In this document: one piece after another, positions 8,200-15,283 of the stretch
Layout of the letters: each line of letters begins with the position of its first letter
Numbering within the stretch: the first letter of the stretch is position 1
NCBI GenBank assembly: GCA_003215555.1
Contig: QCKE01000001.1
Location: forward strand, 62,001-126,000
Origin: Prochlorococcus sp. AG-409-K04
Lineage (GTDB): Bacteria; Cyanobacteriota; Cyanobacteriia; PCC-6307; Cyanobiaceae
Reading direction: 5' to 3'
Length of the DNA stretch: 64,000 nucleotides
Program-made: the position numbers and the translations under genes
Notes under the pieces: generated by a model
Databases searched by the model: none
Told to the model about the DNA's origin: nothing
Seen by the model: the letters and a program-made list of their open reading frames with translations, nothing else

Positions 8200-9249
8200 C
8201 TACAGAGTCCTTGGAATACCGAAAGGACCAGTTCTATCAAGCAATCTCTTAAAGTCAAAACCCATAGCCCTCAATGCATGCCATAGATGACCTTGGATAA
8301 AGAAGAATCCAAGATAATAATGAACATTAACCAAAGCAGCTCTAGTTGTATGACCTAAGAAAGCCGAACCTCCAGGCACTGTATCTATCCAATAAGGAGC
8401 AATTCCAAACTTAAATTCCAAAACCTCTCCATACCAAGCCTCTGGATAAACAGTTGTGTTTGTTGCTGCCCAGAAAGCCGCAACACATGCCATCCAGCCA
8501 ATTCCTGCTAATGACCAGGAAAGAATTGCTTCTGCAGAAAGCAACTCCTTACCTTTAAATTTGGTATAAGTACCAATTTGCTTAGTTGCTATATGGAAAG
8601 CACCACCACAAATCTGGGCAAAAGCTAAGAATGCGTGACCTCCCATTACATCTTCCAAGCTATCAATAGCTAAGAAATCAAACTGATGATTCCAAATCTG
8701 AGAAAGATCCAGATTGTAATTTACTTGGCGTATTGCTTCAACAGCAGGATCATAAATTCCATGAATCCTGGCCCATTCAACGAACCAAATATTGGCAACA
8801 CCAAAGAAAATCAAATGGTGACCAAGGATAAAGGTTTGATTGTCAGGGTTGTCCCACTCCAACTTGAATTTTCTGGCTTGTGGTACTTCTGATTCCTGCA
8901 TATCTCCAGTGAAATATACAGAATGCAAAAGTCCTCCTCCGCCATAAACCATGGAGAGAATTAAGTGAAGTATCGCGATATTGGCTACACCAACACCAGT
9001 CCAGACTCCTGCTTCATCAAAGCCAATGCCAATAGACGCCAAATGAGCAAGAAATAGAGAGCTCTGATGACCCATTGGCAATGAAGGGTCAAATCCTGCT
9101 AGTTCAACAAGCGTGGCTGCACCGCAACCAAAGGCAATTAGTCCTGTATGAGCTGCATGAGCTGCAATAAATTTGCCTGAGCGATTGGTGACTCCAGAAT
9201 TACCAGCCCACCACCCGTAGGTGACGTTTGGGTTTCCGTAGGTCTGCAT
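8200..9249 (-). CDS. pcb: Pcb divinyl-chlorophyll a/b antenna protein, copy 2
   Basis: A 349-residue CP43-like antenna protein of the thylakoid membrane with six helices. It starts MQTYGNPNVTYGWWAGN. His ligand motifs are AAHAAHTGLIAFG, LGHHLIFFGVANIWFVEW, MGGHAFLAFAQICGGAFHIAT and GFFFIQGHLWHALRAMGFD. It aligns end to end with copies 1 and 3, which shows tandem duplication. It lacks the PWEDKRLGEW insertion of copy 1. The C-terminus is RLLDRTGPFGIPRTL. It converges with small gene A, with two hairpins between them. Confidence 0.95.
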   Translation of the reverse strand: MQTYGNPNVTYGWWAGNSGVTNRSGKFIAAHAAHTGLIAFGCGAATLVELAGFDPSLPMGHQSSLFLAHLASIGIGFDEAGVWTGVGVANIAILHLILSMVYGGGGLLHSVYFTGDMQESEVPQARKFKLEWDNPDNQTFILGHHLIFFGVANIWFVEWARIHGIYDPAVEAIRQVNYNLDLSQIWNHQFDFLAIDSLEDVMGGHAFLAFAQICGGAFHIATKQIGTYTKFKGKELLSAEAILSWSLAGIGWMACVAAFWAATNTTVYPEAWYGEVLEFKFGIAPYWIDTVPGGSAFLGHTTRAALVNVHYYLGFFFIQGHLWHALRAMGFDFKRLLDRTGPFGIPRTL

Positions 9250-9310
9250 AATTTTTTTTGAACAAAAAAGGCGCTTTTCCCCATGAACACTACATCCAGG
9301 TTCAATGATT

Positions 9311-9336
9311 TGTGCGGAATAGTTAAAGGTCTTTAT
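9311..9336 (-). promoter_or_regulatory. shared pcb upstream motif, copy 2
   Basis: On the minus strand it reads ATAAAGACCTTTAACTATTC then CGCACA, ending 61 bases upstream of the pcb copy 2 ATG. It matches copies 1 and 3 at nearly every position. Confidence 0.55.
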
Positions 9337-9436
9337 CTAAGAGAAATAAAAAAACATTTTTCAACATGCAACGAGATGTGATTTTCTCTGCTCTTTATGT
9401 TTATCTATAAGGAAATTTTCCCTAAAACTCGATTCA

Positions 9437-9589
9437 ATGATTTCACTGCTTCACTCATCAGATTTATTGGCAACTATTACAATAGGTGGATTTAATCCCC
9501 TTGCAGCAACTTTTGGAGTCATCACATTTATTCAAGTAACCCAATTTATCTACTACGGTCTTGACTCAAACGACCCTTCTAACGACTAA
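9437..9589 (+). CDS. pcb-associated small single-span membrane protein, short form (copy B)
   Basis: A 50-residue frame read directly. It starts MISLLHSSDLLATITIGGFN, continues with one membrane helix (~21-39, PLAATFGVITFIQVTQF) and ends IYYGLDSNDPSND. The GGFN turn, the helix, the (V/A)(T/S)QF and the YY...DSxDP tail match copies A and C1, but the DFATQLPHPSDIG block is absent. It occupies the same divergent position next to pcb copy 2 and has its own terminator. Confidence 0.65.
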   Translation: MISLLHSSDLLATITIGGFNPLAATFGVITFIQVTQFIYYGLDSNDPSND

Positions 9590-10066
9590 ATATTTTCCTG
9601 GAAAAAAAAGTATTTGTTGTTTTTTTAAACAAAAAGCTGGCCTTTCTGGCTGGCTTTTTTTTTGCAGAGACAGGAAGACATAACGAGAATGGAACAAAGC
9701 CTAAAATTTCAAAATCTTAAGAGAGAATTTTTCCAATTTCATTATGAAATCGTCAATATCAATAGAGTAAAAGCTTAATTTCAAATCAATTTAATAACCT
9801 TACTTACAAAAGCCAGAAATAATGACAATAACAAAGAAGAAAAGAATTTAATTTTGATCAGTTTAAAGAGATTAAGCAAAAAACCTAAAAATTTGATGCT
9901 AGAGACAAATTCCAAAATCCAGGGCATTCAAATATTGATACTTTTATTTGTTTTTCAATGTAAGTAGAGTTTTAGAATCTCTATGAAAGCTGTTGTAAAG
10001 TCTGCACACACGGGTTTGGCAAAGTGGCCGCCTGGGTTATCTATAAACAAATTGCAATTCACCTAA
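9590..10066. other. intergenic stretch with terminator and possible leader
   Basis: About 475 bases. It contains the terminator at 9631-9663, a very short 29-codon frame at 9688 that cannot be supported, and a 27-codon frame (9983-10066) that ends exactly where the next gene starts. Bases 10005-10040 are noticeably more GC-rich than the surroundings. Confidence 0.45.
9631..9663 (+). terminator. hairpin terminator of small gene B
   Basis: AAAAAGCTGGCC, a five-base TTTCT loop and GGCTGGC followed by nine or more T. Two pairs in the stem are G-U. It lies about 42 bases after the 9437-9589 stop. Confidence 0.75.
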
Positions 10067-10261
10067 ATGATTGATCCAACTCACTTAATTGATTTCGCCA
10101 CACAACTACCTCACCCATCAGATATTGGCATTATCAAGCCCTCAGGAGGGTTTAATTTTGTAGCTGCACTATGCGGCTTAGGAGCATTCTTTGGTGCTTC
10201 ACAATTTTTCTATTATTCTGATGATTCAAAAAGGATCGACCCTTGGGCTAAAAGAGATTGA
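10067..10261 (+). CDS. pcb-associated small single-span membrane protein (copy C1)
   Basis: A 64-residue protein of the same family as 7787-8002. The start is MIDPTHLIDFATQLPHPSDI, then KPSGGFN, one small-residue-rich membrane helix (~31-47, FVAALCGLGAFFGASQF) and the tail FYYSDDSKRIDPWAKRD. The next gene, 38 bases downstream on the same strand, is a close duplicate, so the two form a tandem pair. There is no good Shine-Dalgarno sequence before the ATG; a 27-codon frame ends exactly at it. Function unknown. Confidence 0.75.
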   Translation: MIDPTHLIDFATQLPHPSDIGIIKPSGGFNFVAALCGLGAFFGASQFFYYSDDSKRIDPWAKRD

Positions 10262-10299
10262 TCTAATTTTTTAAACATCACAAATCACATTTAAAACCA

Positions 10300-10467
10300 A
10301 TGATTGATCTATCTCACTTACTTGACTTTGCCACACAATTACCACACCCCTCTGACATTGGGATAATCAAACCATCTGCCGGATTTAATCTTGGAGCAGC
10401 ATTAGCAGGATTAGGGGCCTTTTTTGGAGCCTCACAATTCTTTTATTATGCAAATGCTAAAGACTAA
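10300..10467 (+). CDS. pcb-associated small single-span membrane protein (copy C2)
   Basis: A 55-residue frame read directly. It begins MIDLSHLLDFATQLPHPSDI, then KPSAGFN, helix LGAALAGLGAFFGASQF, and ends FYYANAKD. It is nearly identical to C1 through residue 50 and then shorter. The N-terminal half is closest to copy A (SHLLDFATQ), while the helix is closest to C1. It lies between C1 and the convergent pcb copy 3. Confidence 0.72.
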   Translation: MIDLSHLLDFATQLPHPSDIGIIKPSAGFNLGAALAGLGAFFGASQFFYYANAKD

Positions 10468-10520
10468 TTAAGGAGAATATCTATAGAGACCTGATTATCT
10501 CTAAAGATCTAATCTCAACA

Positions 10521-10558
10521 AAAAAAAAGCCTCGTCAATTTAATGACGAGGCTTTTTT
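10521..10558. terminator. bidirectional hairpin terminator between C2 and pcb copy 3
   Basis: An A-run and AAAAGCCTCGTCA, then a short loop, then TGACGAGGCTTTT and more T. The perfect 13-base-pair stem serves both convergent genes. Confidence 0.9.
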
Positions 10559-10571
10559 GATTTGATTAAAA

Positions 10572-11630
10572 CTAAGAAGCAGTTGATTCAGTTAAACCAC
10601 CTATAGCTTTTGCTATGCGTCTAAAATCAAAACCAAGAGCACGCAAGGCATGCCATAAATGACCTTGAAGACAGAAGAATGCAAAATAATACTGAACATT
10701 AACTAAAGCTGCCCTACTAGTGTGTCCAAAAAAGTATTTGCAATCTGATACATCACCAGTATCGGCCCAATAAGGAGAAATTCCAAATTTGAACTCTAAC
10801 GGCTCGCCATACCATTCTGTTGGATAAACAGTTGTATTAGAAGCTGCCCAAAATGCAGCAACTACTCCCATTAAAAATAGACCTGCTAAAGACCAAGACA
10901 AAACAGCTTCTGCTGAAAGAAGACCATCTCCTTTGAATTTAGTGTATTCACCTATTTGACGTGTTGCTATGTGAAAAGCTCCTCCACTGATCTGCAAAAA
11001 TGCCAAAAATGCATGGCCACTCATCACATCTTCAAGGCTATCAATACTAATGAAATCAAATTGATGACCCCAAACCATTGCAAAATCGCCATAACCAGGG
11101 AAAATCGTACGTACTTCACCTAAAGCAGGATCATAAATACCATGTACGCGAGCCCATTCAACAAACCAAATGTTGGCAACACCTAAGAAAATTAAATGGT
11201 GACCAAGAATAAAAGTCAAATTGTCTGGGTTATCCCATTCCAACTTGAATTTATCGACTCGGCCAATCGGACCTCCTTGAAGATCAGGATCAAATAGTAA
11301 TGAGTGAGCAAGACCTGCCGCACCATAAACCATTGAAAAAATAAGATGGAAGATTGCAATTGTTGCAACACCGGCTCCTGTCCAAACACCAGCTTCATCA
11401 AAGCCAATACCTAATGAAGCTAAATGTGAAAGGTATATAGAGCTCTGATGCCCCATAGGTACAGAAGCATCAAAACGAGAAAGCTCCCATAGACAACTAG
11501 CACCAGTTGCGAAGCAAATAATTCCTGTATGTCCAACATGAGAACCGATAAATCGGCCTGCTCGGTTGGTTACTACAGAATTACCAACCCACCACCCATA
11601 GGTGACATCTGGGTTTCCGTAGGTCTGCAT
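10572..11630 (-). CDS. pcb: Pcb divinyl-chlorophyll a/b antenna protein, copy 3
   Basis: A 352-residue six-helix antenna protein of the CP43/IsiA family. It starts MQTYGNPDVTYGWWVGN. Ligand motifs include GSHVGHTGIICFATG, LGHHLIFLGVANIWFVEW, MSGHAFLAFLQISGGAFHIAT and FFCLQGHLWHALRALGFD. The lumenal stretch GEVRTIFPGYGDFAMVWGHQ differs from copies 1 and 2 (IRQVNYNLDLS), so this copy is the more diverged of the three there. It shares the upstream motif at 11691-11716. A role for a particular photosystem cannot be assigned by eye. Confidence 0.94.
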   Translation of the reverse strand: MQTYGNPDVTYGWWVGNSVVTNRAGRFIGSHVGHTGIICFATGASCLWELSRFDASVPMGHQSSIYLSHLASLGIGFDEAGVWTGAGVATIAIFHLIFSMVYGAAGLAHSLLFDPDLQGGPIGRVDKFKLEWDNPDNLTFILGHHLIFLGVANIWFVEWARVHGIYDPALGEVRTIFPGYGDFAMVWGHQFDFISIDSLEDVMSGHAFLAFLQISGGAFHIATRQIGEYTKFKGDGLLSAEAVLSWSLAGLFLMGVVAAFWAASNTTVYPTEWYGEPLEFKFGISPYWADTGDVSDCKYFFGHTSRAALVNVQYYFAFFCLQGHLWHALRALGFDFRRIAKAIGGLTESTAS

Positions 11631-11690
11631 AATTTTTTAAAGAATGAGGGCTAAAAAACTTGCATCACATTACAGGCGACTCATTCAGTA

Positions 11691-11716
11691 TGTGCAGAAT
11701 AGTTAGAGGACTTTAT
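11691..11716 (-). promoter_or_regulatory. shared pcb upstream motif, copy 3
   Basis: On the minus strand it reads ATAAAGTCCTCTAACTATTC then TGCACA, ending 60 bases before the pcb copy 3 ATG. The differences from copies 1 and 2 are single substitutions. Confidence 0.5.
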
Positions 11717-11738
11717 TGAAAAAAAACATCAATGGTGA

Positions 11739-11903
11739 TTACGAAGAAGAAAAAAATGAATCTTGAGGAGGCTGGAACTGATCTCCATGACGTAAAAATT
11801 CAAAGAATAAATTCAGATCATCATCAGAGCAATTTACTATTTGCTTAATTTCATAGCAAAACTCCTGCAGTTGATCTGAACTAGAGACATGTTCTTTTTT
11901 CAC
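11739..11903 (-). CDS. 54-residue hypothetical protein, GTG start
   Basis: A short frame read directly. It begins (M)KKEHVSSSDQLQEFCYEIK and continues with acidic and aromatic residues (DDDLNLFFEFLRHGDQF) to a Ser-rich end. The composition is protein-like, unlike the surrounding AT-rich spacer. An in-frame stop just upstream fixes GTG as the first possible start. No Shine-Dalgarno sequence is obvious. Its transcript would read toward the pcb copy 3 promoter, so it might be cotranscribed. Confidence 0.4.
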   Translation of the reverse strand: MKKEHVSSSDQLQEFCYEIKQIVNCSDDDLNLFFEFLRHGDQFQPPQDSFFSSS

Positions 11904-12059
11904 TTCAAAAAATTAGCAGAAAATATATTTCTAAAAGAAATCTGAAAACAAACAAACTTATTTTCGCGAAACACTAAGAAACTAAACAAATCCGAAACCC
12001 CCTTTACAAACCTTTACATCGTGTGTAATATTGCTTAACATCTTTCAAGCTCTAAGAAA

Positions 12060-12167
12060 ATGACTCCAGAAGCAGAAAAATTCAATGGATGGGCGGCAAT
12101 GCTTGGCTTTGTAGCAGCATTTGGCGCTTATGTAACTACAGGTCAAATTATTCCTGGAATTTTCTAA
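12060..12167 (+). CDS. hli: high-light-inducible protein, 35-residue minimal form
   Basis: The protein starts MTPEAEKFNGWAAMLGFVAA and ends TTGQIIPGIF. It is a one-helix Hli/Scp chlorophyll-binding protein: the E(x3)NGxxAMxGF signature supplies the Glu-Asn ligand set in a single membrane helix. Almost nothing precedes the helix. It is directly followed by a longer hli gene with the same C-terminal TTGQIIPGIF. Hli proteins protect chlorophyll proteins under excess light or nutrient stress, which suits a position next to the antenna genes. Confidence 0.85.
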   Translation: MTPEAEKFNGWAAMLGFVAAFGAYVTTGQIIPGIF

Positions 12168-12179
12168 ATCAATAGAATA

Positions 12180-12389
12180 ATGACATCATCTACTCAAGCT
12201 CAAGTAACCAATGAATCAGGAAATCGTCAAAACATTTTTCCTGTTGAAGCTCAGCCAGAGTTAATTGAAAATTACTCTGGATATATCGAAGAGGCTGAAA
12301 AAGCAAATGGCAGATGGGCAATGATAGGCTTTATAGCTTTATTGGGCTCTTATATCACTACTGGCCAGATTATTCCAGGGATTTTTTAG
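12180..12389 (+). CDS. hli: high-light-inducible protein
   Basis: A 69-residue Hli protein. A hydrophilic N-terminal half (~1-35, Gln/Glu-rich) leads into EEAEKANGRWAMIGFIALLG, the classic ExxNGRxAMxGF chlorophyll-binding helix, and ends TTGQIIPGIF exactly like the gene 12 bases upstream. The two probably form one transcript. The shared end suggests duplication with loss or gain of the N-terminal part. Confidence 0.92.
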   Translation: MTSSTQAQVTNESGNRQNIFPVEAQPELIENYSGYIEEAEKANGRWAMIGFIALLGSYITTGQIIPGIF

Positions 12390-12502
12390 ATACAACAAAC
12401 ACTCTAAAAAATATTTTAAAATTATTAAATCAAACAAAGAATTATTTGATTATTCTTTGATTTCCCTGAAGTATATTAAATTAAATTATATATATATAAT
12501 TT

Positions 12503-12814
12503 GTGCAATCAAAAAATCACATATTAAGCACATCCTCAATCTGGGTATCTGCTTTACTAAATATTGTTCCTGGCGTTGGGACCGGCTATATATATCAGCG
12601 TAGATGGAAAGCTTATTGGATAACCAATTTTATTTCTTTTTTTTGGGTATCACTTGATTACTTTAGAGAAATTTCATTAGATCCTTCAGATCCAGCAAAT
12701 TCAAGTTCTGGCTTGGGTGGATTATTAGGTTTACTCCTAATTTCTACAATTTCAGCAATCGAGGCCTCATTTGCAGCCAAAAGAGCAAGGGAAGAAGTGT
12801 CTAAGACTCCATAG
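12503..12814 (+). CDS. TM2-like membrane protein, GTG start
   Basis: A 103-residue protein starting at GTG. Two hydrophobic stretches (~12-50 and ~70-88) surround a GxGxxYxxRxxxxWxxxF pattern (VGTGYIYQRRWKAYWITNF), like the TM2 and related two-helix domains in which a glycine-rich turn precedes an aromatic/basic motif. The C-terminus is a charged helix (AAKRAREEVSKTP). Function unknown. A second protein with similar layout lies at 21414-21731. Confidence 0.6.
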   Translation: MQSKNHILSTSSIWVSALLNIVPGVGTGYIYQRRWKAYWITNFISFFWVSLDYFREISLDPSDPANSSSGLGGLLGLLLISTISAIEASFAAKRAREEVSKTP

Positions 12815-12978
12815 AGAATGATCAGCAAATAGCTGGAATAATTTCAAATTAAACGAAAAACCTCTATAGGCAATATTTTCATAGGAAATTTTTTATTTAT
12901 TTCAATAGTTTCTAAAAAAAAATTATTTTGATTATTTTACAATTTTAGAGTAAGGTCAGAAGAATTTTTTTAAGTCAA

Positions 12979-13113
12979 TTGAACGAATACCAAGAAATCA
13001 TATTACTTATATCCATGGCTTTTCTGGCTTTAATCATATTTCAAGACAGTGGAGATGATGATGACCAAGGTGGCGGATTAATGCAGCCTGTTTACCAAGG
13101 CACAAAGGGCTAA
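12979..13113 (+). CDS. 44-residue single-span protein with acidic DDDDQGGG tail
   Basis: A short frame read directly, with TTG as the start because it includes the whole helix: MNEYQEIILLISMAFLALII, then FQDSGDDDDQGGGLMQPVYQ. An ATG at 13016 would start inside the helix. The helix plus acidic Gly-rich tail looks like a conserved small picocyanobacterial membrane protein. Role unknown. Confidence 0.55.
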   Translation: MNEYQEIILLISMAFLALIIFQDSGDDDDQGGGLMQPVYQGTKG

Positions 13114-13199
13114 CAATCCAAAAACAAACTTGATCAAACTTATCAAAGAAGCCATAAATCAGCAAAAGATTGTAGAATATAAAGAGAATCTTAAGAACC

Positions 13200-13439
13200 A
13201 TGCGATATCTAACTGGTCCACCAGAAAAAAGTCTTATAGAAATTGACAACTATATTTCCAAGCGATTGAAGATTCTTTCTGGTAAGGACAAATCCGCTGT
13301 TTTATTAGAGTTTAAAGAATGGTTGATAGATCAAGAAGAATTTGAGAGTGATAACATTTGGGCAATACCTGATTTGACTGATGATGGGTTAAGAGAATTC
13401 TTCCAAAGAGTAATTGCAGACAAAAGAATCCAGCAATAG
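13200..13439 (+). CDS. small soluble protein, EFxEW family member 1
   Basis: A 79-residue protein. The core GKDKSAVLLEFKEWLIDQEE (~28-47) matches 24507-24704 (GKDQYALINEFAEWIVDLPS) and 54123-54368 (YEDSYAITQEFREWIICLES). After the core comes a PDLTDDGLREFF segment; copy 2 has PDMTIN. It is predicted mostly helical, without membrane segments. Function unknown. Confidence 0.6.
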   Translation: MRYLTGPPEKSLIEIDNYISKRLKILSGKDKSAVLLEFKEWLIDQEEFESDNIWAIPDLTDDGLREFFQRVIADKRIQQ

Positions 13440-13502
13440 CATCATATTCACTGGTGTTCTTGATCCAAGGAGAGCAACATTGTTGCGAGTTTAAAAATAA
13501 GC

Positions 13503-13712
13503 TTAATCGATATCAAGATTATTCAATGCACCTGCTTTTGCCAAAGCCTCAACTAATGCTTTGAAATTACATTTCTCTTTTCCATCATCTCCTTCTATGC
13601 CATAACCTGCTGCCATACAAAATGCATCGCCATTCCCTTCGAACTCATCTCTATGTCTTTTTAAATAATCTGCTAGCTCTAAACCTGTTAATTTACGATT
13701 ATCTCTTGTCAT
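13503..13712 (-). CDS. small protein resembling the cyanobacterial AbrB-like domain
   Basis: A 69-residue soluble protein. The C-terminal half AAGYGIEGDDGKEKCNFKAL is followed by VEALAKAGAL. This resembles the GYV(S)...DG..R.NF..F.EALL.AKG pattern of the cyanobacterial AbrB-like (cyAbrB) regulators. The N-terminal LTGLELADYLKRHRDEF parallels their helical start. The basic C-terminal part of those regulators is missing. DNA binding is therefore only a possibility. Confidence 0.5.
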   Translation of the reverse strand: MTRDNRKLTGLELADYLKRHRDEFEGNGDAFCMAAGYGIEGDDGKEKCNFKALVEALAKAGALNNLDID

Positions 13713-13902
13713 TTGACTTAAATTATTATTTCTAACATGGCAACATTTTTCTTTTTATACCATAAAAGTAATATATATTAAAATTTTTTTACTAAATACA
13801 ATTTCTACATGAATTTTTGAATAAAATATTGCATAAATGAAAACGAGAAGAAAAAATTTATTTTTAATTATATATTTTTACTAGTTAGAATTATTATAAG
13901 AT

Positions 13903-14163
13903 TTAATTCAGCATAGAAATAAGTGTTTTGCGAGCATCAGTACTATTTAAGATAGTATGATCAAAAGAAATATCTAGTATTTTTCCATCTACATCTAAAA
14001 CCATTTTCTCTTCATCTATTGATAGCATTTTTACATTTTCAGGATTTTCAAAACAACCAAAATTTTTAGCATACTTTAAAATGGAATCATTATGATCTTT
14101 ATTCATATGTTCACAGATTCTTTGTCTTGCTTCTTTTGTGAAGGCCTCATCTTTTCCATCCAT
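13903..14163 (-). CDS. DUF2470 domain protein
   Basis: An 86-residue protein consisting of a single DUF2470 domain: ARQRICEHMNKDHNDSILKY (~13-32), then LSIDEEKMVLDVDG and a final FDHTILNSTDARKTL. The same domain forms the C-terminal part of HugZ-type haem-utilisation and pyridoxamine-phosphate-oxidase-like proteins, where HMNxDH contributes to the haem or flavin site. As a stand-alone domain its role is unclear. Confidence 0.8.
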   Translation of the reverse strand: MDGKDEAFTKEARQRICEHMNKDHNDSILKYAKNFGCFENPENVKMLSIDEEKMVLDVDGKILDISFDHTILNSTDARKTLISMLN

Positions 14164-14219
14164 AATAAATTAATAAATATAATACGACTATAATAGTGTT
14201 CAAATAGGGAGCAAACAAA

Positions 14220-14882
14220 CTAAATTAAATCTAATTTATGAAAAGAAAATTTTTTCTTAGAAGAAGGCTTATCTTGAAACTCTTCACACTCAATGACTCT
14301 TTCGCTTAAAACCCAAGGGCCATTTTCAGCTAAGGATTGATAAATATCGCTAAAAAAAGACAATCCAGATTTTGGCTTTAAAGTATTAGGTTCAAAATAT
14401 TGACTAGTATATTTTTTACTCAAGTAACCCATTCCAGTATCAAAAACCTCTATTGTATTTATATTGATCAGTAAACCATGTATATGTCTATAAACCATTG
14501 TAATAATATTATCTTTAACTTTATATTTGTCCCCTTGACTTTTTCCTCCTATAAGTACCTCTATTCCAAATTGATCATTTTTCCCTGCTGTAAATATATT
14601 AGATCCATGAACTTGTTCAAAATCTCTCCTAACTCGATGAATAGTAACCTCATGAAGCTGGGATGATATTTCTTTTTCTACTCGATCGTCGATAATATTA
14701 TTTATTTCAATATGCAATTTTTTGTTTACTAAAAATGATCCATTAATCAATAAATCATCTTCTTCTAATGAGCATTTTCCTCTGTAGCCACAAAAATGAG
14801 GTCCCCAAGTATATCTGTTCTCATAAGCTTTCTTGAATAGTTCTTTACAATCAAAACCCTCTGAGTCTATTTCTTTTCTCAT
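14220..14882 (-). CDS. DUF3386 family protein
   Basis: A 220-residue soluble protein. Family features are AYENRYTWGPHFCGYRGKCS (~19-38), LHEVTIHRVRRDFEQVHGSN (~78-97), GDKYKVKDNIITMVYRHIHG and FDTGMGYLSKKYTSQYFEPN. DUF3386 is widespread in cyanobacteria and algae and its function is unknown. The many His and Arg in the HRVRR/HxH segments suggest a ligand site. It is 57 bases upstream of the DUF2470 gene on the same strand and may be co-transcribed with it. Confidence 0.82.
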   Translation of the reverse strand: MRKEIDSEGFDCKELFKKAYENRYTWGPHFCGYRGKCSLEEDDLLINGSFLVNKKLHIEINNIIDDRVEKEISSQLHEVTIHRVRRDFEQVHGSNIFTAGKNDQFGIEVLIGGKSQGDKYKVKDNIITMVYRHIHGLLININTIEVFDTGMGYLSKKYTSQYFEPNTLKPKSGLSFFSDIYQSLAENGPWVLSERVIECEEFQDKPSSKKKFSFHKLDLI

Positions 14883-15057
14883 TGAAGGAAACTAAAAAAT
14901 TATTATAACCAAATCTTAGTGGAAAAGTCTTGAAAGAAACCTCAACCAAGGGAAAATCCAAAAATATAAATAATTTTAATCAAACAAGATATTTAAAGTT
15001 CAAAAAACTTAAGAATCAGTTATCATAGATAATATTTATTTTACTTCACAAGAATCA

Positions 15058-15267
15058 TTGGCTATCGAACCTGAGGTTATTCCACAGAATAGCAAAGAAG
15101 GAGAAGGGGCTAAGGTCGTATACCCAAGCCTTATTCCAATAATTATTTTGATAATTATTGCTTCATTTGCAATTTACTTTTTAAATGCTATTTTTACAGG
15201 TTTACTAATGCTAATTGGTCTAATATTTGCTTCAAAACAAATAAAGAAATTATTTATTTCATCTTGA
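15058..15267 (+). CDS. small membrane protein, hypothetical
   Basis: A 69-residue product from a TTG start. A polar N-terminus (~1-20) precedes one long or two short hydrophobic segments (~24-60, PIIILIIIASFAIYFLNAIF...LLMLIGLIFASKQI). It converges with the Nif11-type gene. No family is recognised, and the start is uncertain because no ATG is near. Confidence 0.45.
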   Translation: MAIEPEVIPQNSKEGEGAKVVYPSLIPIIILIIIASFAIYFLNAIFTGLLMLIGLIFASKQIKKLFISS

Positions 15268-15283
15268 ATAATAATCAATATTG

